DNA of 64,000 nucleotides from Sipunculus nudus (GCA_026874595.1 CM049310.1:44857058-44921057), one strand, 5' to 3'. Shown: positions 24,827-37,956, numbered from the stretch's first letter. Numbers and translations are program-made. The notes: generated from the sequence alone by a model not told the origin.

Positions 24827-25000
24827 GAGTGGAACCCCGCCTTGCGACCAACCCGCAATTGCGACCACCCCCACAAATACAACCACTTTTCTTGGTCCCA
24901 AATATATGATCCAGGTAATTAAGAGTCTCACAAATACGACCACCCCAAAATTACGACCACTTTGGTCAGTCCCCAAGGTGGTCGTAAATGTGGGGTTCCA

Positions 25001-25003
<3 letters not shown>
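24827..25003. mobile_element. TA-flanked MITE inside a (TA)n tract
   Basis: The left end reads GAGTGGAACCCCGCCTTGCG and the right end TGTGGGGTTCCACTG, an inverted repeat with TA on both sides. The interior repeats GCGACCAC/TACGACCAC motifs in both directions. It inserted into a TA microsatellite, as a TA-specific element of the Tc1/mariner/pogo type would. Non-autonomous, with no coding frame. Confidence 0.8.

Positions 25004-25053
<50 letters not shown>
25004..25053. repeat. (TA)n microsatellite, right part
   Basis: Continuation of the tract interrupted by the element at 24827-25003. Confidence 0.9.
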
Positions 25054-25056
<3 letters not shown>

Positions 25057-25059
25057 CTG

Positions 25060-26004
25060 TTACCTAAATAAATAGCTTGTTAACTAAGACCTGTTTAATG
25101 CAGTTTGAAAAAAGGTCAATTTTAATCTTACATCATTTGATATTATACCCGAAGCCTATTGCTACTTTCAAGTAAGCATTTCAGACACGCATGTTGGTTG
25201 TTCTCCTCCTATATGAGTCTCCCCTATCCCCCTCCCCTGCCCCTCCAGTCAGCTACTAAAATCACCGAGACCGGAATGGCAACGGAAGGTATGGCACCGC
25301 CTCGTCATGTATTTTAAAATTATTAAACCTCCATAAATATAGTTACAGATATCAACTATGCCCTAGTATAACATATATCATATGGATACAAAGAGGCTGC
25401 AGTTACGAACGTAGGCCAGACCACAGAATCCATCTCCCACAGATAAAGCGAGCTGGTATATGGGAAGCGGCCACAGCGGCTAATGTTAGTATAGGTCCCG
25501 ATGGCTACGTCGCATGTTTAGGTGCCATAAACAGGCACGGGCGGCATGGAAACAGTGGAAAATAGCCCCCATAACGGCCATGAGCGGGATTGCGTGCAGC
25601 AGACGATGGAAGGACTTCCGGCTGGGGTCACGTGATCTTCTGCCTGTTTTTAACCGAGTGAACAAAGCCTTAATATAGATCAACAGAAAATGGCGCTATG
25701 TGTAAATGTATAGTTAGAACATGCTGCAAATTGTCTTTTTTATATTTGTCCTATTTCCGACATAAATCTATTTGTTACGGTTTAACCTCCTTTTTTACAC
25801 ATTAACTGTACATATCACACATAATATATTTCACATGCAGAGCGAATTCACGTCATGCTGCCAACCTAAATATGACTTCAAAATCTGGAAAACATGGTCA
25901 TATATTTGTCAGTCATTGAGTTTCCTCGGCATAACGACACCACATTCAAGTATTAGTGTATTGATCCAGTCCTAAAATAAACTAGTTAACATAATAAGAC
26001 GCGC

Positions 26005-26041
<37 letters not shown>

Positions 26042-26200
26042 TGGGACAGACCATCCTCTCCCCATGCATAAAGGTGCTCCTTGGGACAGAATATCAGTTT
26101 GATCCGTTGTCAACATGGACTGATGTCAAACTTTAACGACTTTAAATGTGAGGTTGTTTGGCATATATGGCAATAGAAACAATAGAATGGGGTATTGCAT
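25060..26200. other. Intronic DNA with GC-richer patch and (GT)n
   Basis: 25380-25660 is GC-richer and contains GGTCACGTGATC near 25625. A (GT)n run lies at 26002-26038. No exon was supported. Confidence 0.35.
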
Positions 26201-26210
26201 AATGTTTTAT

Positions 26211-26440
26211 GAATCTATAGATTTCTCAGACTTATATGATTCGAACAAAGAAAATGTCTACTTTAATACCTACATATAGCCTATATGGAGGTTGACATCA
26301 CTATCAATTACAATATGGACAACTTCATAATGCCTAGGAATCTTTAGATATCTCAGACGTATGTTATTCAATCAAAGAACATTTCTACTTCAATATCTAC
26401 ATATAGCATATATTGAGGTTAACATCACTCTAAATTACTC
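26211..26440. repeat. Diverged 127-bp tandem duplication
   Basis: GAATCTATAGATTTCTCAGAC at 26211 recurs as GAATCTTTAGATATCTCAGAC at 26338. Downstream parts such as CTACATATAGC and TTGACATCACT/TTAACATCACT repeat in the same order. Two copies only. Confidence 0.8.
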
Positions 26441-27600
26441 TACAGCTGCGCGTTCTTTTATGAAAATGTCATAATATTAGATATATGTAACAACAAAATT
26501 GCCTCTTATGTAATATCTGTGTTGATTTTAATCCAAACTGTCATGACGTCAGTAAACTTATAACCAATGAGACATAACAGTGTGTTGGACGTGTATACCT
26601 CACATCACAGGAGATCCGACCAGAGATATCTTGCGGTATTGATTCAATCAAGACAAAATCCGGGCATTCGTGGGCTCTGTAAATGTCATCCCGGGGTTTA
26701 TCAAATGTCATGCGGCATTCATGGCAAAGGGGCACAATAAATATGATATAAATAGATAGGGAGATAGGCCGGGAAACAAATAAATGGCAAATGAAAATGA
26801 CTCTTGATGTCAGAGGAGGAAATATATAGAAGATCTATCCGCTTCTATAGCGTCCTTATATAAAACCTCAAGTACACACGACGTGTGTACTTGATGACCT
26901 TCCCAGTAATGTCCGTAGATTTTTTCGTCCTCAATGTGCGTTCTGTTTTAAAGTAGATTTTTTTTCATTTTTCGATATGAGTGTAATAACAGTATGCTTA
27001 TTCACCTTGGCTATTCCTATTATTCAACGCATTATTATGCAAGAGTGGCTTTTACGTATTATTGTAAGCTGACCAGCACAGAGATACTAACACCCAAACT
27101 ATGATTTTGCCCCCCCCCCCCCGCCGGGAGGGTATGCGTTCATCCCTAATGTGTGTGTTTGTTTGTTCATACTTTAACGCAATCAAAAACGGAATCTCAT
27201 GAAATATTCAGGGCATTTCGGGAATGAAGTGTGGATCTGGCACATGATCAGGATTCAGGAACATCACCAAAGAATATTCACAAATGTACAGTCTGTTATT
27301 CACGAATGAACCTGGGAATATTGTCCAAATAAGTGAATGCAACGTTGGTTTGGGGAGCATCCCACAATAGGAACCCCTAACATGGCGGAGGCTTGCATTC
27401 CTTGGAACGCAGATTTCTTTGTCTTACTATTATTTTCGTGTAAAAAGACAAAAATGTCTCAGAACTGGGTGTAAAGCTGCCTAATTCAGATCCAAACTTC
27501 ACGCTTGTCATGAATATTATTTATGAAAAATTATCATGATCACATGGCCTAAAAATGAGACAAAATTGCCTTTTGCACTTCCAAGTTCCATCTGTGCCAT
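26440..27600. other. Intronic DNA, no gene recognised
   Basis: 26541-26735 has a minus open frame of 64 codons with cysteines but phase-2 splice candidates that do not fit the neighbouring gene. A C-run lies at 27111-27122. Confidence 0.35.
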
Positions 27601-27639
27601 TTAGCCCACGGTATGCGAGTCTGTTCTTTCAATATATTC

Positions 27640-27720
27640 CGGCAATGTCACGTGATAAGAGCTATACAAACATGGATATGAACCACACGGACTGGAGGTC
27701 AAGCACACATTTTATTATTA
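27640..27720. promoter_or_regulatory. Paired element B (81 bp)
   Basis: Gapless counterpart of 21577-21657 in the same orientation, 66 of 81 positions identical by eye. The identical 24-base head includes CACGTGATAAG. There is no similarity just outside the block, so it is either two copies of one regulatory module or an old short transposon. Confidence 0.4.
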
Positions 27721-28398
27721 GAACATGCTATCTTTGTTCAGACCCCCCATGGTGTAATTACCAGCGTTCATTGTCACTTTATTGACAATATTAGGAAATG
27801 AATTAATGAGAGAAAAAATTGAGTGATATTCATTTTTAATCTGCTCCAAAATTTTGATGAGAAATTAAGGCCAACACTCGATTCATCATGTGTTTTGAAT
27901 TTTAACACAGCCAACTTTGTACATTTAAACCGTGGCCGACCTGTCATCAGTACTAGCAAACCGCATGCATTGTTTATTAATGATGCTTATATAAAAACGC
28001 ATTGATTCGTTTTACACACATGTAGTTACAACTCATCTAAATTTCTATGGTTTTATTTGTTTGGAGGTGCCTACCCATCGCGCAATATTAGCTTCTCTCT
28101 TCAAAGTGATTTAGAGACAAAAACCACGACACATATCCTATGGAATATTATGTCATACGAACTGAAAAGAATATGACATCAGCTGAGCAGGCGATAGCTA
28201 CAATGATCATTGGTCGGGATATGTGTTGTATGGTCAATTGTACTCCCGTCAGATACGAACCTCAAAGCCACTAAATTTAGCCTGATTTCCACTGAGACTA
28301 GACAAGGCAACGCAACCGTGTGAGAACTGAATCTATATGCTTATTCTCAAGGGTCATCTCAGTATTTACATATCTGTGAGATTGGTAGCTGACTCGTT

Positions 28399-28505
28399 GA
28401 TTGTGTCGCCAGAGGATTAGACTTATTCCCTGCACACCTAAAATGCCCAGATGATTGTGTCACAAGACAATTAGCCTGGTTCCGCGCACACCTTAAAGAC
28501 AAGAT
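28399..28505. repeat. 54-bp tandem duplication
   Basis: GATTGTGTCGCCAGAGGATTAG is followed 54 bp later by GATTGTGTCACAAGACAATTAG, with CGCACACCT/TGCACACCT at matching places. Two diverged copies. Confidence 0.7.
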
Positions 28506-28509
28506 TTTG

Positions 28510-29870
28510 GTAAAGATAACAGACCACCGTGACTAACAACCCCCAATCTCATCTTACATATAAATTAAAAATTGTTCCGTGATCAGTGACTCTTGGTCCT
28601 TAGACTGGCATCCTGCTACACATTATTAACAACCAACTGTAATAACTTCCAGTTACAACATGTAATATCATGCATTTTTTGCATGGTTGATAAACATAGC
28701 TTTCGGGGTGTCATTTCACATGCACCGGTTTGTATGAAAATACTTGAATGTATAAGAGTATAGAATAAGCCTCAGGAATAAGAATAAATTAGAATAAGAA
28801 CAAGTTATCAAGAATTAGAATAAGTTTTCATTACATAAGGCATACGCTATGTTTATTCCTGTCCCTGCAGTGAGAACCTGTAGCTACCGAGTTTTAAGTA
28901 GAAATGAACGACTGAAATATGCAGGTATTACGCATTAATAATTTTATTTTTCCACAAAAATCTAGTTACGTTTATCCCATATATATATATACACATACAT
29001 ACTTCATTCGATTTTATATCATTTCCAATGTTATATTGCTTGTTTGCTTTCTTTATCACGGAAAATATTAAACCATAAGAATCTCGCTTCATTGTGTTAA
29101 AAATTAAGTATAAAAGAATTGAGTCATCAATATTAAAATGTTTTTAATGGAGTTCATTGAATAAAGGGAAACGTGTGCACGGAAAGGCATTTTTCATTTA
29201 GTACCAATCCGTTGGAATGGAGAACTCGCAGATGTTTTTCAGATTAGTAGCTGATAAGTAGTAACACGCATGACACAAAAAAAAAAAACAAATATTTTAC
29301 TGGTTGTGTTCCACTCACTCCCTATATTTCTTATATTTACCTATAAAAATGGTCTATAATTTCTTATACTCAACGGCATTTAGGTCCACATCTCTCAAAT
29401 TTTCCTGGTTTATTTCACTGCCCAATCGTGTTTCTGATATAACAGTGTTACTGTTGAAAACATTCAGGTTTTTTTGGAAGCAAGTGTGCATGTAGGACGG
29501 CATTTAAGGTGGAAGAATCTGGTTTACACTGAGCGTACAGTGATATGTTTGATGTGATGGTAGGATGCACCTTTAGCGGAAAGCCTTTTTTCTGCGGAAA
29601 GGCAAACCTGTATCAATGCCTTTCCGTTGGATAGGTGAACATTTCAAAGTATTTCAAAAATATTTGTTTCGTTTTCGAAAATACAGCTTTAAATACTATA
29701 GTATCATCGATATCTCAAACAATACCGAATGCTGTGATAAAATATTCATGAGTAACCATGAACCAGAATTAATCAGTTGCAAATGGGGTGGCCCTCTTCA
29801 TATTTGGTCACCCTCAGTGACAGACAGGTCCTTGTACACTACGTCACACAATCACTCCAAGCAAGAGTCT
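28510..29870. other. Intronic AT-rich DNA, nothing recognised
   Basis: No supported exon or element. Confidence 0.35.
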
Positions 29871-29879
29871 GATGTTTGA

Positions 29880-30270
29880 CCAGCACGGGACAGCATTAGG
29901 TGATGAGGAGAGGGGCTTCATAATGTTCTTCGATCGGTCAGCATCTGAATCCAGTATCCATCATCCACACGTCAAACCGAGGCCATAATATCCATCTCAT
30001 AAATACAGTGCTCAGAAATGCAGACGGTTCTTGAAAAATGTCGCCCGGCAACGCTGTTTGGTAACCAATCTTCCTGCACTTTGGACTGTTTGTAGAGACC
30101 ACAGGGACCGCGTAGAGCGATATTGCTCAGCGCAAAGCTCACTCACCCCCCTGAACGTAAGAAGCGACATACCAAGGACACCATGGCGACAAAGACACCT
30201 CGAGTCACTACACGCAATCAAGCTGCAGTGTTACTTTAATAAATTCATAATGACATGGGTTTGAAATTGA
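29880..30270. promoter_or_regulatory. GC-richer non-coding island
   Basis: Open frames overlap on both strands, as expected for GC-richer DNA. A GTGAGT donor on the minus strand near 30148 lacks a good partner acceptor in a usable frame. Treated as possible conserved non-coding DNA. Confidence 0.25.
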
Positions 30271-30675
30271 TGAAACTGGACCGTCTATCGATTTTCGGAG
30301 CAGTGATGAAACAAAATCTCCCAAATTCTTCCTTTCAATGTTGACTCTTTCTCCTTGGTGAAAAGGTTCCAGACGTGGGAATTGGCTTATGTTTTCTCTT
30401 ACAATCTTCAGTACATGAGGAAAAATAATCCGTAAAGAAGTACATTCGTTATATCTGCATTTTCTATATGTTATATCTGCATTTGTAGCGGGAAATATAT
30501 TGGAATATCGATCAAAACCTGCACAGGAATAATTATATTTTAGATCGTTTACTTTTTTTAAGTAAATCTCTATTGTTGCTTTACCAGGGGCGTAGCCAGA
30601 GGGGGGCCGCAGGGGGCCTTGCCCCCCCCCCCCGGTCGCATCCAGTACTCGCCGTCCTTTCGAAGTTTCACCTAA

Positions 30676-30678
<3 letters not shown>

Positions 30679-30721
<43 letters not shown>

Positions 30722-30727
30722 ATATAT
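30679..30727. repeat. (TA)n microsatellite
   Basis: TA tract with one TTTA interruption, inside the nested element. Confidence 0.9.
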
Positions 30728-30984
30728 TAAATTGCCTTTGCTATCAGTGGCAGATCCAGAGGGGGCACCTTCGGCACCGGCCCCCTGTTGAGCTGCAATA
30801 TATCTCATTTTATCTAATTTCCCAATTTTCGTGATTAATTTTTGTTTTTTTTTCATATATTTTTTATTAATTATTAAATAGATATTATTAAAGTTATCTG
30901 CAGTTTATTACTTTCAAATTTATTAGTTTAGTATAAGGATATTTATGATCAGCTGCAGAACAGCTGCAGAACAACAGGCCCTGG

Positions 30985-31090
30985 TTAGGGTCGAACCTTA
31001 ACAATCACACGGGTCTGGTGACACCGGTACTCGAACTCGCGGTCTGTGCTCATAGGAGTCCTGTTTGCTGTCGAGACCACGAAACCCGGT
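30985..31090 (-). repeat. tRNA-like segment (SINE remnant)
   Basis: Read on the minus strand it has TTTCGTGGTCTCGAC, resembling box A, and CGCGAGTTCGAGTACC, a good box B. The stems do not make a canonical tRNA, so a tRNA-derived SINE head inside the nested element is the best reading. Confidence 0.5.
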
Positions 31091-31839
31091 AGAGTTTACC
31101 ATAAGACTTCAACATATCATTTATTTCACTCCGAGCATTACATTTAAAAGATAATATTTTGCAAGTTACAAATGTAAATGCGCCTTTGCGCCATTGACTT
31201 GTTTGAAAATGATAATATTATTAATAATAATAATAATAACAACAATAAATATATATATATATGTATATACGTGGATATACACGTATATATAACTGTTTAC
31301 ATAGAACCCATACATGCATATTAGCGCCCCCCCCCCCCCCCGGTTTTCGAATTTCTGGATCCGCAACTGATCATGGCCCCCTCCCCTCCCTCAATCCTGG
31401 CTACGCCCCTGGCTTTACTTCTGTTTCCTTAACTACAGAAATACTGTCGCCCTTTTCTGGAGGATTCAAATTCCATCTTGCCAAGTACAAACCAACATTA
31501 AAACCCATTAACAGACAACGCGAGAGACATCCATGTGACTTTGCTGGCCGGGAGTAGACAATGTATACAATGTAGCTTGCTATCAATGTTAGTCAACCAA
31601 ATAATTGTGGTACTTTACGTCTTGGTCTCATTTCCTATATTCGGTACACATATTTTAAAAACTTTCTTCGAAAAATCTTGGTCTTTGTGCTCGATTTTTT
31701 CTTTTCTTTAGCAGACACATCTCCAGTGCACTTCATTGATTCAGCCTCTGTGATACGTAAACATTGTAATCTTAAAGAGTGACAGGTAAATGATAATGAA
31801 AGAAGATATCGATTGGAATGGCTTCATTAATGACTAAAG

Positions 31840-32580
31840 CATCTTTCATCTCCCAGTTTGGTCTCTTTTGGTGAAATATGTAGTTCATATGCAAAATCAG
31901 GGTTGACGATAATGCTTTGCAGGTCTGGAAAAGTGAATCTGCCACCGGCATCTGAACGACCTGACAAGCTGATGTTTTCTACTGATTAATAATGTTCTTA
32001 ATCGATTGAATAAACGGCTAATTCATATGAGATAAAACATCCCTTTTTCGCCTGATTACAGGCCATTATGTTGCCCTAGATTCATGGGAGCTGGCTGAAA
32101 CTCGTAAATAGGAAATCTGCTTTGTATCGACAGCTAACAGTCTTGTGATAGCTTTGGCATTTGAAGAAACAATAGCAGGCCCATGATAACCGGAAGGGAT
32201 AAAGTCGTTTGGTGTGTCAAGCGAGAGCTGGGATAGCTCTTTGAGGTGGTCATGTTTTGTTTCCTCGCTGGTCACATTAAGGAGAGTCACAGGCCTCATT
32301 AATGTTGATTTCAGCCTTGCATACTGATCAGAGACTGTCTCAGCATTGCCTCAGCCCTGGAAGCTGCGTGGCTGGATCGCCTGGTCTGATTTATGGGATG
32401 GCAGGGCTTGGTCTGCTGGCCACACAGCCACTGTCGGTAGTCATCAATTCTTATGTCCCGTATTGCTGTGGCATTATTCACCCACTTCTGATTTATCACC
32501 GAGTTCCTCCGCACGTGAGCGGCATAAAATGGCTTGTTGCTTGGCTGGCAGCAACAGTCTAAAGTCCTACCTCCTCAAGA
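31840..32580. promoter_or_regulatory. Largest GC-richer island (candidate enhancer; coding not excluded)
   Basis: About 740 bp of balanced composition in AT-rich surroundings. The minus strand has a 77-codon frame at 32066-32299 with ordinary amino-acid composition (for example PSGYHGPAIVSSNAKAITRL) but stops at both sides and no clear splice sites. The plus strand is also open in places. Repeated homeodomain-type TAAT cores (CATTAATG, TGATTAAT) favour regulatory DNA. Confidence 0.3.
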
Positions 32581-32799
32581 TTTACCAGCTGCCACTCATC
32601 CTCCGTAATACTGTACATCTTATTCTTACAGAAATAATGTTGTTACAGCCTTCTCTGTCTCTAATAATGTTTCTATCTATGAAGATTAATTGGACCGTCA
32701 GGGACGCTCAGTCCAACCTTTTGGAGGGTCACGTAGGATTTTGGAAGGTCTTAAGGGGAGGGGGTCTGTGTCAAACTGTGAAGGGTCATATACTTTTTT

Positions 32800-33355
32800 T
32801 ACGTTAGTATCGTATCATCATATTTTAATAAATATCATTATATGATTATCTGATAAACGTTGAATCTAAGGGTCAGTTGTTAGTTGTCAGCACAATTTTG
32901 AGTGGTTGGTTTGAGAGAGTCGGCAAAGGCAAGTGACTACAACAAAAGCCAGCTTGGATCCTCTTGGTCCAACAGCAAAAATTCGCGCGTCAGATTGACA
33001 CCCAGGGCACCCAGAACTGAGCGTCCGAAAAAGATTTCGCCGCATTCTTCAAAGTCATGTATATGTGTGTGTTTGGGAGAGACCATAGTGCCACTGTAGT
33101 GCCAAGATTGTAAAAATTTTCTTCTAATGAGCAAACGCTAACTGTTAACTTTCTTTTAGATATTTTGAATAATTTCCTTCGGGTAATATGACCGGAAAGT
33201 TTTGACCAACTGAGTACAAACAAAATACATTGTACGCTCTTTCAATAAAATCATAATCATCTAATAAACATATTGGTACAATTTTGCTATTAAGTTATTG
33301 AGGAAATAATAATATTTATTAATCTAAACAATTATTTAATTTATACAATTTATAT

Positions 33356-33422
<67 letters not shown>

Positions 33423-34450
33423 ATTTTATAATATAAAATCCATTTGACATATAGACACACAATCGGTTGGCGTATAGCTGTGTGCGCAGTGATACAGGAA
33501 ACATCCTGTTATTGTAATGTGTATTTCTGATAACCACCTGTTCTTATTGAGGTTTGCCATCTGAGCTCCCTCTCCGGCTCCATCATACCAGGCTGTATTA
33601 TTTTTCAGATTCAGATAATGTTCAGATGAAGTTAACGATACATATAGATAACAAGTAACTATAGGAATATGACCCCGAATGAATAGGGTCATCTTAAGTA
33701 TCATTATAAACAATCATATATTGACTCAACCGTCACGGAAAATGTTACGATAAAGAACCATACACTTATCCTGCTTTTGGTAACTGGGGTTGACATTATA
33801 TATACTAGGCTGAAGAATATTTAAAGATAAATATTTTAGTTTTTTTCTATATCCATATTTTGGTTATTGTTTTTGTAAATTTGTAAAAGTACGACTCCGC
33901 TTGTGAGGGTTTGTGGGCTTATAAAACATGGCCCACAATGCACCGGGGCTTCTAATACACCAGTGGTGATATGTTGTCCGTTCAGGCTCGTTGGAAAAGA
34001 ATTCTTACTAGGCAGAATATATAAAATGGGTGTTTTCGTGGTATGAACTTCACGATTAAAGTAACATTTTGCAAGCATGCACGCGCATGTGAAATATAAA
34101 CAGAAGGTATTTCCTTGAAAGGTAACAACTTTTATTTTAAAGTTTGACAGCTGAGACAAGTAGCAGTGCCTAACTGGAAGAGGTTCGTTTTGAATAGGAA
34201 CGAATTCTGACGGAAGGGTGATAGCACATTATATAGCCGGTCCCCCAATATGGCACGGTTCTGTGTTGGCGCTGCGTGCGAACAGGGTGCAGAGGGGTCG
34301 AAATATCTGCAGGACGATTGGATTTAAACGCGACCACGACTATCAAATCTGCCTACTGACAGCGTAAGGTAAAACAAACATTAAACATATGGCCTTCATT
34401 ACTCATTGATTGAGACTGAACATGACTAGCTGAATCAAGCGATAAAAATT
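32800..34450. other. Intronic DNA with (TA)n, no gene recognised
   Basis: Nothing beyond the (TA)n tract at 33356-33420 could be supported. Confidence 0.35.
33356..33420. repeat. (TA)n microsatellite
   Basis: TA tract of about 65 bp. Confidence 0.95.
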
Positions 34451-34484
34451 CTGGAAAATGAATGTTCCTGCTGCACGGACTACT

Positions 34485-34680
34485 ACCCCGGACAGGACAT
34501 TGCTTACGGACATCTATACTCCGGGCATGGCTCACGCACATCTATACTCCGGGCATTGCTCACGGGCATCTACCCCGTGCATTGCTCACGCACATCTACC
34601 CCGGGCATTGCTCACGCACATCTACCCCGGGCATTGCTCACGCACATCTACCCCGGGCATTGCTCATCTAACCCGGACAC
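34485..34680. repeat. 26-bp minisatellite
   Basis: About seven units of GGGCATTGCTCACGCACATC followed by TACCCC. The central three or four are nearly identical; the outer ones carry variants such as ACTCC for CCCC or a short deletion. The + frames give His/Cys/Ser-rich repeats, which are not taken as a gene. Confidence 0.9.
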
Positions 34681-35721
34681 TCCCAACAGACAATTACTAA
34701 AGACACCTTATCTGTAAACCTCTCGAAATGATTCTGTATAATGGCTGATAAATATAAAATGTTATCATATATTAATATATGAATACATATGGTATATTTA
34801 TTATGATAAAATATATTTTATCTTTGAATATGTCATTATAAACAAAAACTGATGATAATTATGTAAAGGACATGGTTTTGCTTTCACATGAATATTCAAC
34901 ATTTTGAGACAATTTGGGAGTGTAGTGATTGTTCCTGGGTTATATGCTTGGTCATGAGCTTTATTTCCCATTGTTTCATGTATCTATGAGTAAAGTGACT
35001 GAGGGATACAATAGGATAACTGCGAAGGGAGTCACTGTTTTATAGAACCGGTGAGTAAGAAAATAGTTAAACGTCTAACAGCTCTGTGTTTTTTTCTAAA
35101 GTAAATCACAAGGCAACAATTGGTTGCCAAAAACTCGACATTTTAGGGAGGTGTCCATCGGGACTCCATAACGCAGACAAGCACTCAGACAGACCGCGTC
35201 TTGATGGTAATGGAGTGTTCCCCAAGCCTGAGGCACGACCGAAAAAACACCGCCAGCATGCTACTTATATATTTAGTTACGTTCTCTTTGACGAGGTCAG
35301 CGTGATCTATTACGTCATTTGAGGTCCCTTCTCAAATAAAATCAACAGTGGCATAGAGCGTTCTGAGATTAACTCAATTTATATGTGTATATATATATGT
35401 ATGTGATACGATTGAATATCAAATTTTATCTATAAGACTAAATATCTGTCTATTAACATTATTATTTAATGTGACTTATGTTATATGATACGTGTGCGTG
35501 TGTGGTTTTATGGACAAGCCAAGTAAAACCAATTCTAACTCAGCTGAAATTATAGCATCTTTAAAATCAAAAATAGAGAAGAGTCATGGAGAATTGCCTT
35601 ATAGTCTAATCTGTTAATGAATGTTAAATTTCTGCATGATTGATAACTAAAATATCCGTATACAAAATAAAAAGAAATTTTTTTTTAAAAAGTCTTCATA
35701 CACTTTTAAGATTATTCTTTA

Positions 35722-35727
<6 letters not shown>

Positions 35728-35790
<63 letters not shown>
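35728..35790. repeat. (TA)n microsatellite
   Basis: TA tract of about 63 bp. Confidence 0.95.
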
Positions 35791-35795
<5 letters not shown>

Positions 35796-36831
35796 AGAGC
35801 GCAAGCTAGTCAAATTTAAAATGATGATTTTATATATTACTGTGAATGTTTTAATTTAGTAAGACATAGTTATACGTATGTATGTACATACATGTTTGTA
35901 TTTCAATAACTTAGAGTATAAAATCCAATATTTGTGGGCAGGAATAAGCATATATAAAAGAATTCATTGCCTGTTGTGTATATCCATATCAGTTGTCCTG
36001 ACAATAAAGCACGGGGCCATTATCAGCGCGTCATTTCCACATGTTACATCGACTTATTGAGCGAGGCACCGCGGAGTCTTATCATTAGAGCGCACATATA
36101 TGATTTATTTTGATTCATATATATATATCCATATTTTTAAAAAATCCAAACGACAGCTGCGCCACGAATGATTTATCGGCATTATTGGCGGCTTGAAATG
36201 AAAGCGAGGCTATAGCAGGTGCGCTTTATCCGTTTACACGTTAATAATTAATGTTGATTGTTTTATGGAGAAGCCATCTTCAGTTGATCAAGAATTACAA
36301 TATCATCTTGTGTTGCATGTTGATCACTGAATTTCGGGTTTTATTATTTGTAATGCAGCCGTCATAAATTACTGCAATATGATTATATAAGGTATATAAT
36401 ATGTGTAATTTTGTGGTAGTAACAGTTCAAGTATCCTAATACTCTCATCTGACAGAGGGCCAATTAAATACTTATCCATTGGATATGTTCATGCAAAGCA
36501 TGCTTTGCAAGCTTTGCAAAGGATCAAGGCAACAAGTAATGCATGAGAGCATCTTTATTCATACATTAGGCGAGTGTGGCGAGTGAACTGGTGGCATTTG
36601 ACCGAGAGTTTACTGTATATATAAAGAAGTGAATTACACGGAGTATAAGAAAATCTATGAAACACATGATTGTCATGCTTCAAAGTATTCTTATCAAATA
36701 TTCATAAATGGTTGCACATGCAGACACGTAAGTACGCGGTTGATGCGCATGCACGTGTATTAATCGAAGATTTACCCCTCTCTACATAACCTTATGTCTC
36801 CGTTGTTTTTGGTGTCAACTATAATATTATA

Positions 36832-36932
36832 CAGTAAAACCTGTGTTATAAGACCACCCACGGACTGACCGAAAGTGATCTAATTCGAAAATGATTTTAT
36901 TATGCAAGTGGTCTTTCAGACAAGTTCCATTG
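36832..36932. mobile_element. TA-flanked MITE, 101 bp
   Basis: The left end CAGTAAAACCTGTGTTATAA and right end CAAGTTCCATTG are imperfect inverted repeats with TA on both sides. AAGACCAC near the left and GTGGTCTT near the right extend the symmetry. Same style as the elements at 24827 and 57190. Confidence 0.7.
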
Positions 36933-37534
36933 TACTTGTATTTCCTATCAATATATAATTAAATATCAGATAAAGTACTCCATAAACGCAAATTCACATA
37001 CTTATATTTTTGTCGGTACTAATTACGGGGTTGAAAACATTTATTTAGGGTTATTCACTTTAAGTATATAATGTTTCGTTAAAACATTTAAGGAACCTAC
37101 ATTCAATCACGTGGTTGCTGAAACACGTGACCCAATGTCCTTAACCTGTAGCAACCTACAGCATTTATAGTTTATACAGATATTTATCGAAGGTTAATAT
37201 ATATATATCAATATATAAATATAAAACCTCTGTCTGGTGCTACAAAAAGGTACAAAACATTTTGAATCTGTCTAAAATATCAATAATACTGAAAATGAGC
37301 AAACCACGAAATCCTTTGTTTGTTGGCTCTATTCACACCACACCAGTCAGCACGACGACAGGTGGTTCCTTGCACATAAAGATACAGGATCTTAATGTGG
37401 CATTAGACATGAATAGAGCTTTCACGACGTATTTGAACTTTAAAGTACCAGTCGAGGCAAATATCCCTCAAATTAAAATCAACCCAAATGCATAATAGAT
37501 ATAAATATTACAACTCAATTTTTAAATTTCGATT

Positions 37535-37790
37535 AAGTTAAAAAACGATTTTGAGATATTGTCATGTAGATTGATATTAGCCCAATAAAACGTACTTTGC
37601 GGAAACTGAATGATTAAAATTGTCTATCCTTTGAAAAATCAAAATTTTCAAAAATATTTAAATATCATTTGAAAATTATAAAGTGAATTTAATAAATACA
37701 TATACCATAAGAAAGAACTGTTTCACGGGTATACTTCAGTTATAATTTTAAATGACTTTTTTGGTTGATTTTGATCTAATTAAGGAAATA
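37535..37790. repeat. Diverged dispersed repeat, copy 2
   Basis: Aligns by eye with 9330-9690; see there for shared motifs. A 66-codon + frame just before it (ending at 37495) has no recognisable domain. Confidence 0.45.
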
Positions 37791-37956
37791 CTACCTTGGG
37801 CATATACAGTATTATGCGGTGCATATTGTTCAACATTATCCTTTTCATGGGGATGATACGCGGAATGTTTTCTTAATATAAAATCAAGCGGGCATGTATA
37901 CAACAGAGAAAAGTTCACAATAAGCCATTTACTTTACATTTGCAGTAAGTTGTAAA

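Larger units (their letters stand above)
30594..31412. mobile_element. Nested inverted-repeat elements
   Basis: The outer ends are a perfect 16-bp inverted repeat, CCAGGGGCGTAGCCAG at 30594-30609 and its complement at 31397-31412. Just inside lies a second pair, ATCAGTGGCAGATCCAGA (near 30743) against TCTGGATCCGCAACTGAT (near 31355), 16 of 18 matching. Both ends carry long C/G runs. A tRNA-like segment and simple repeats lie in the middle. An element inserted in another, or a composite foldback, is inferred. Confidence 0.7.

Noticed and set aside
26541-26735. Cys-containing minus frame HECRMTFDKPRDD as an exon or zinc finger
   Set aside because: Cysteine and histidine spacing fits no finger class, and the splice candidates are phase 2, unlike the surrounding gene.
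37262-37495. Plus frame MSKPRNPLFVGSIHTT as a gene
   Set aside because: No domain is recognisable and no splice or promoter context is visible; it is followed directly by an old dispersed repeat.
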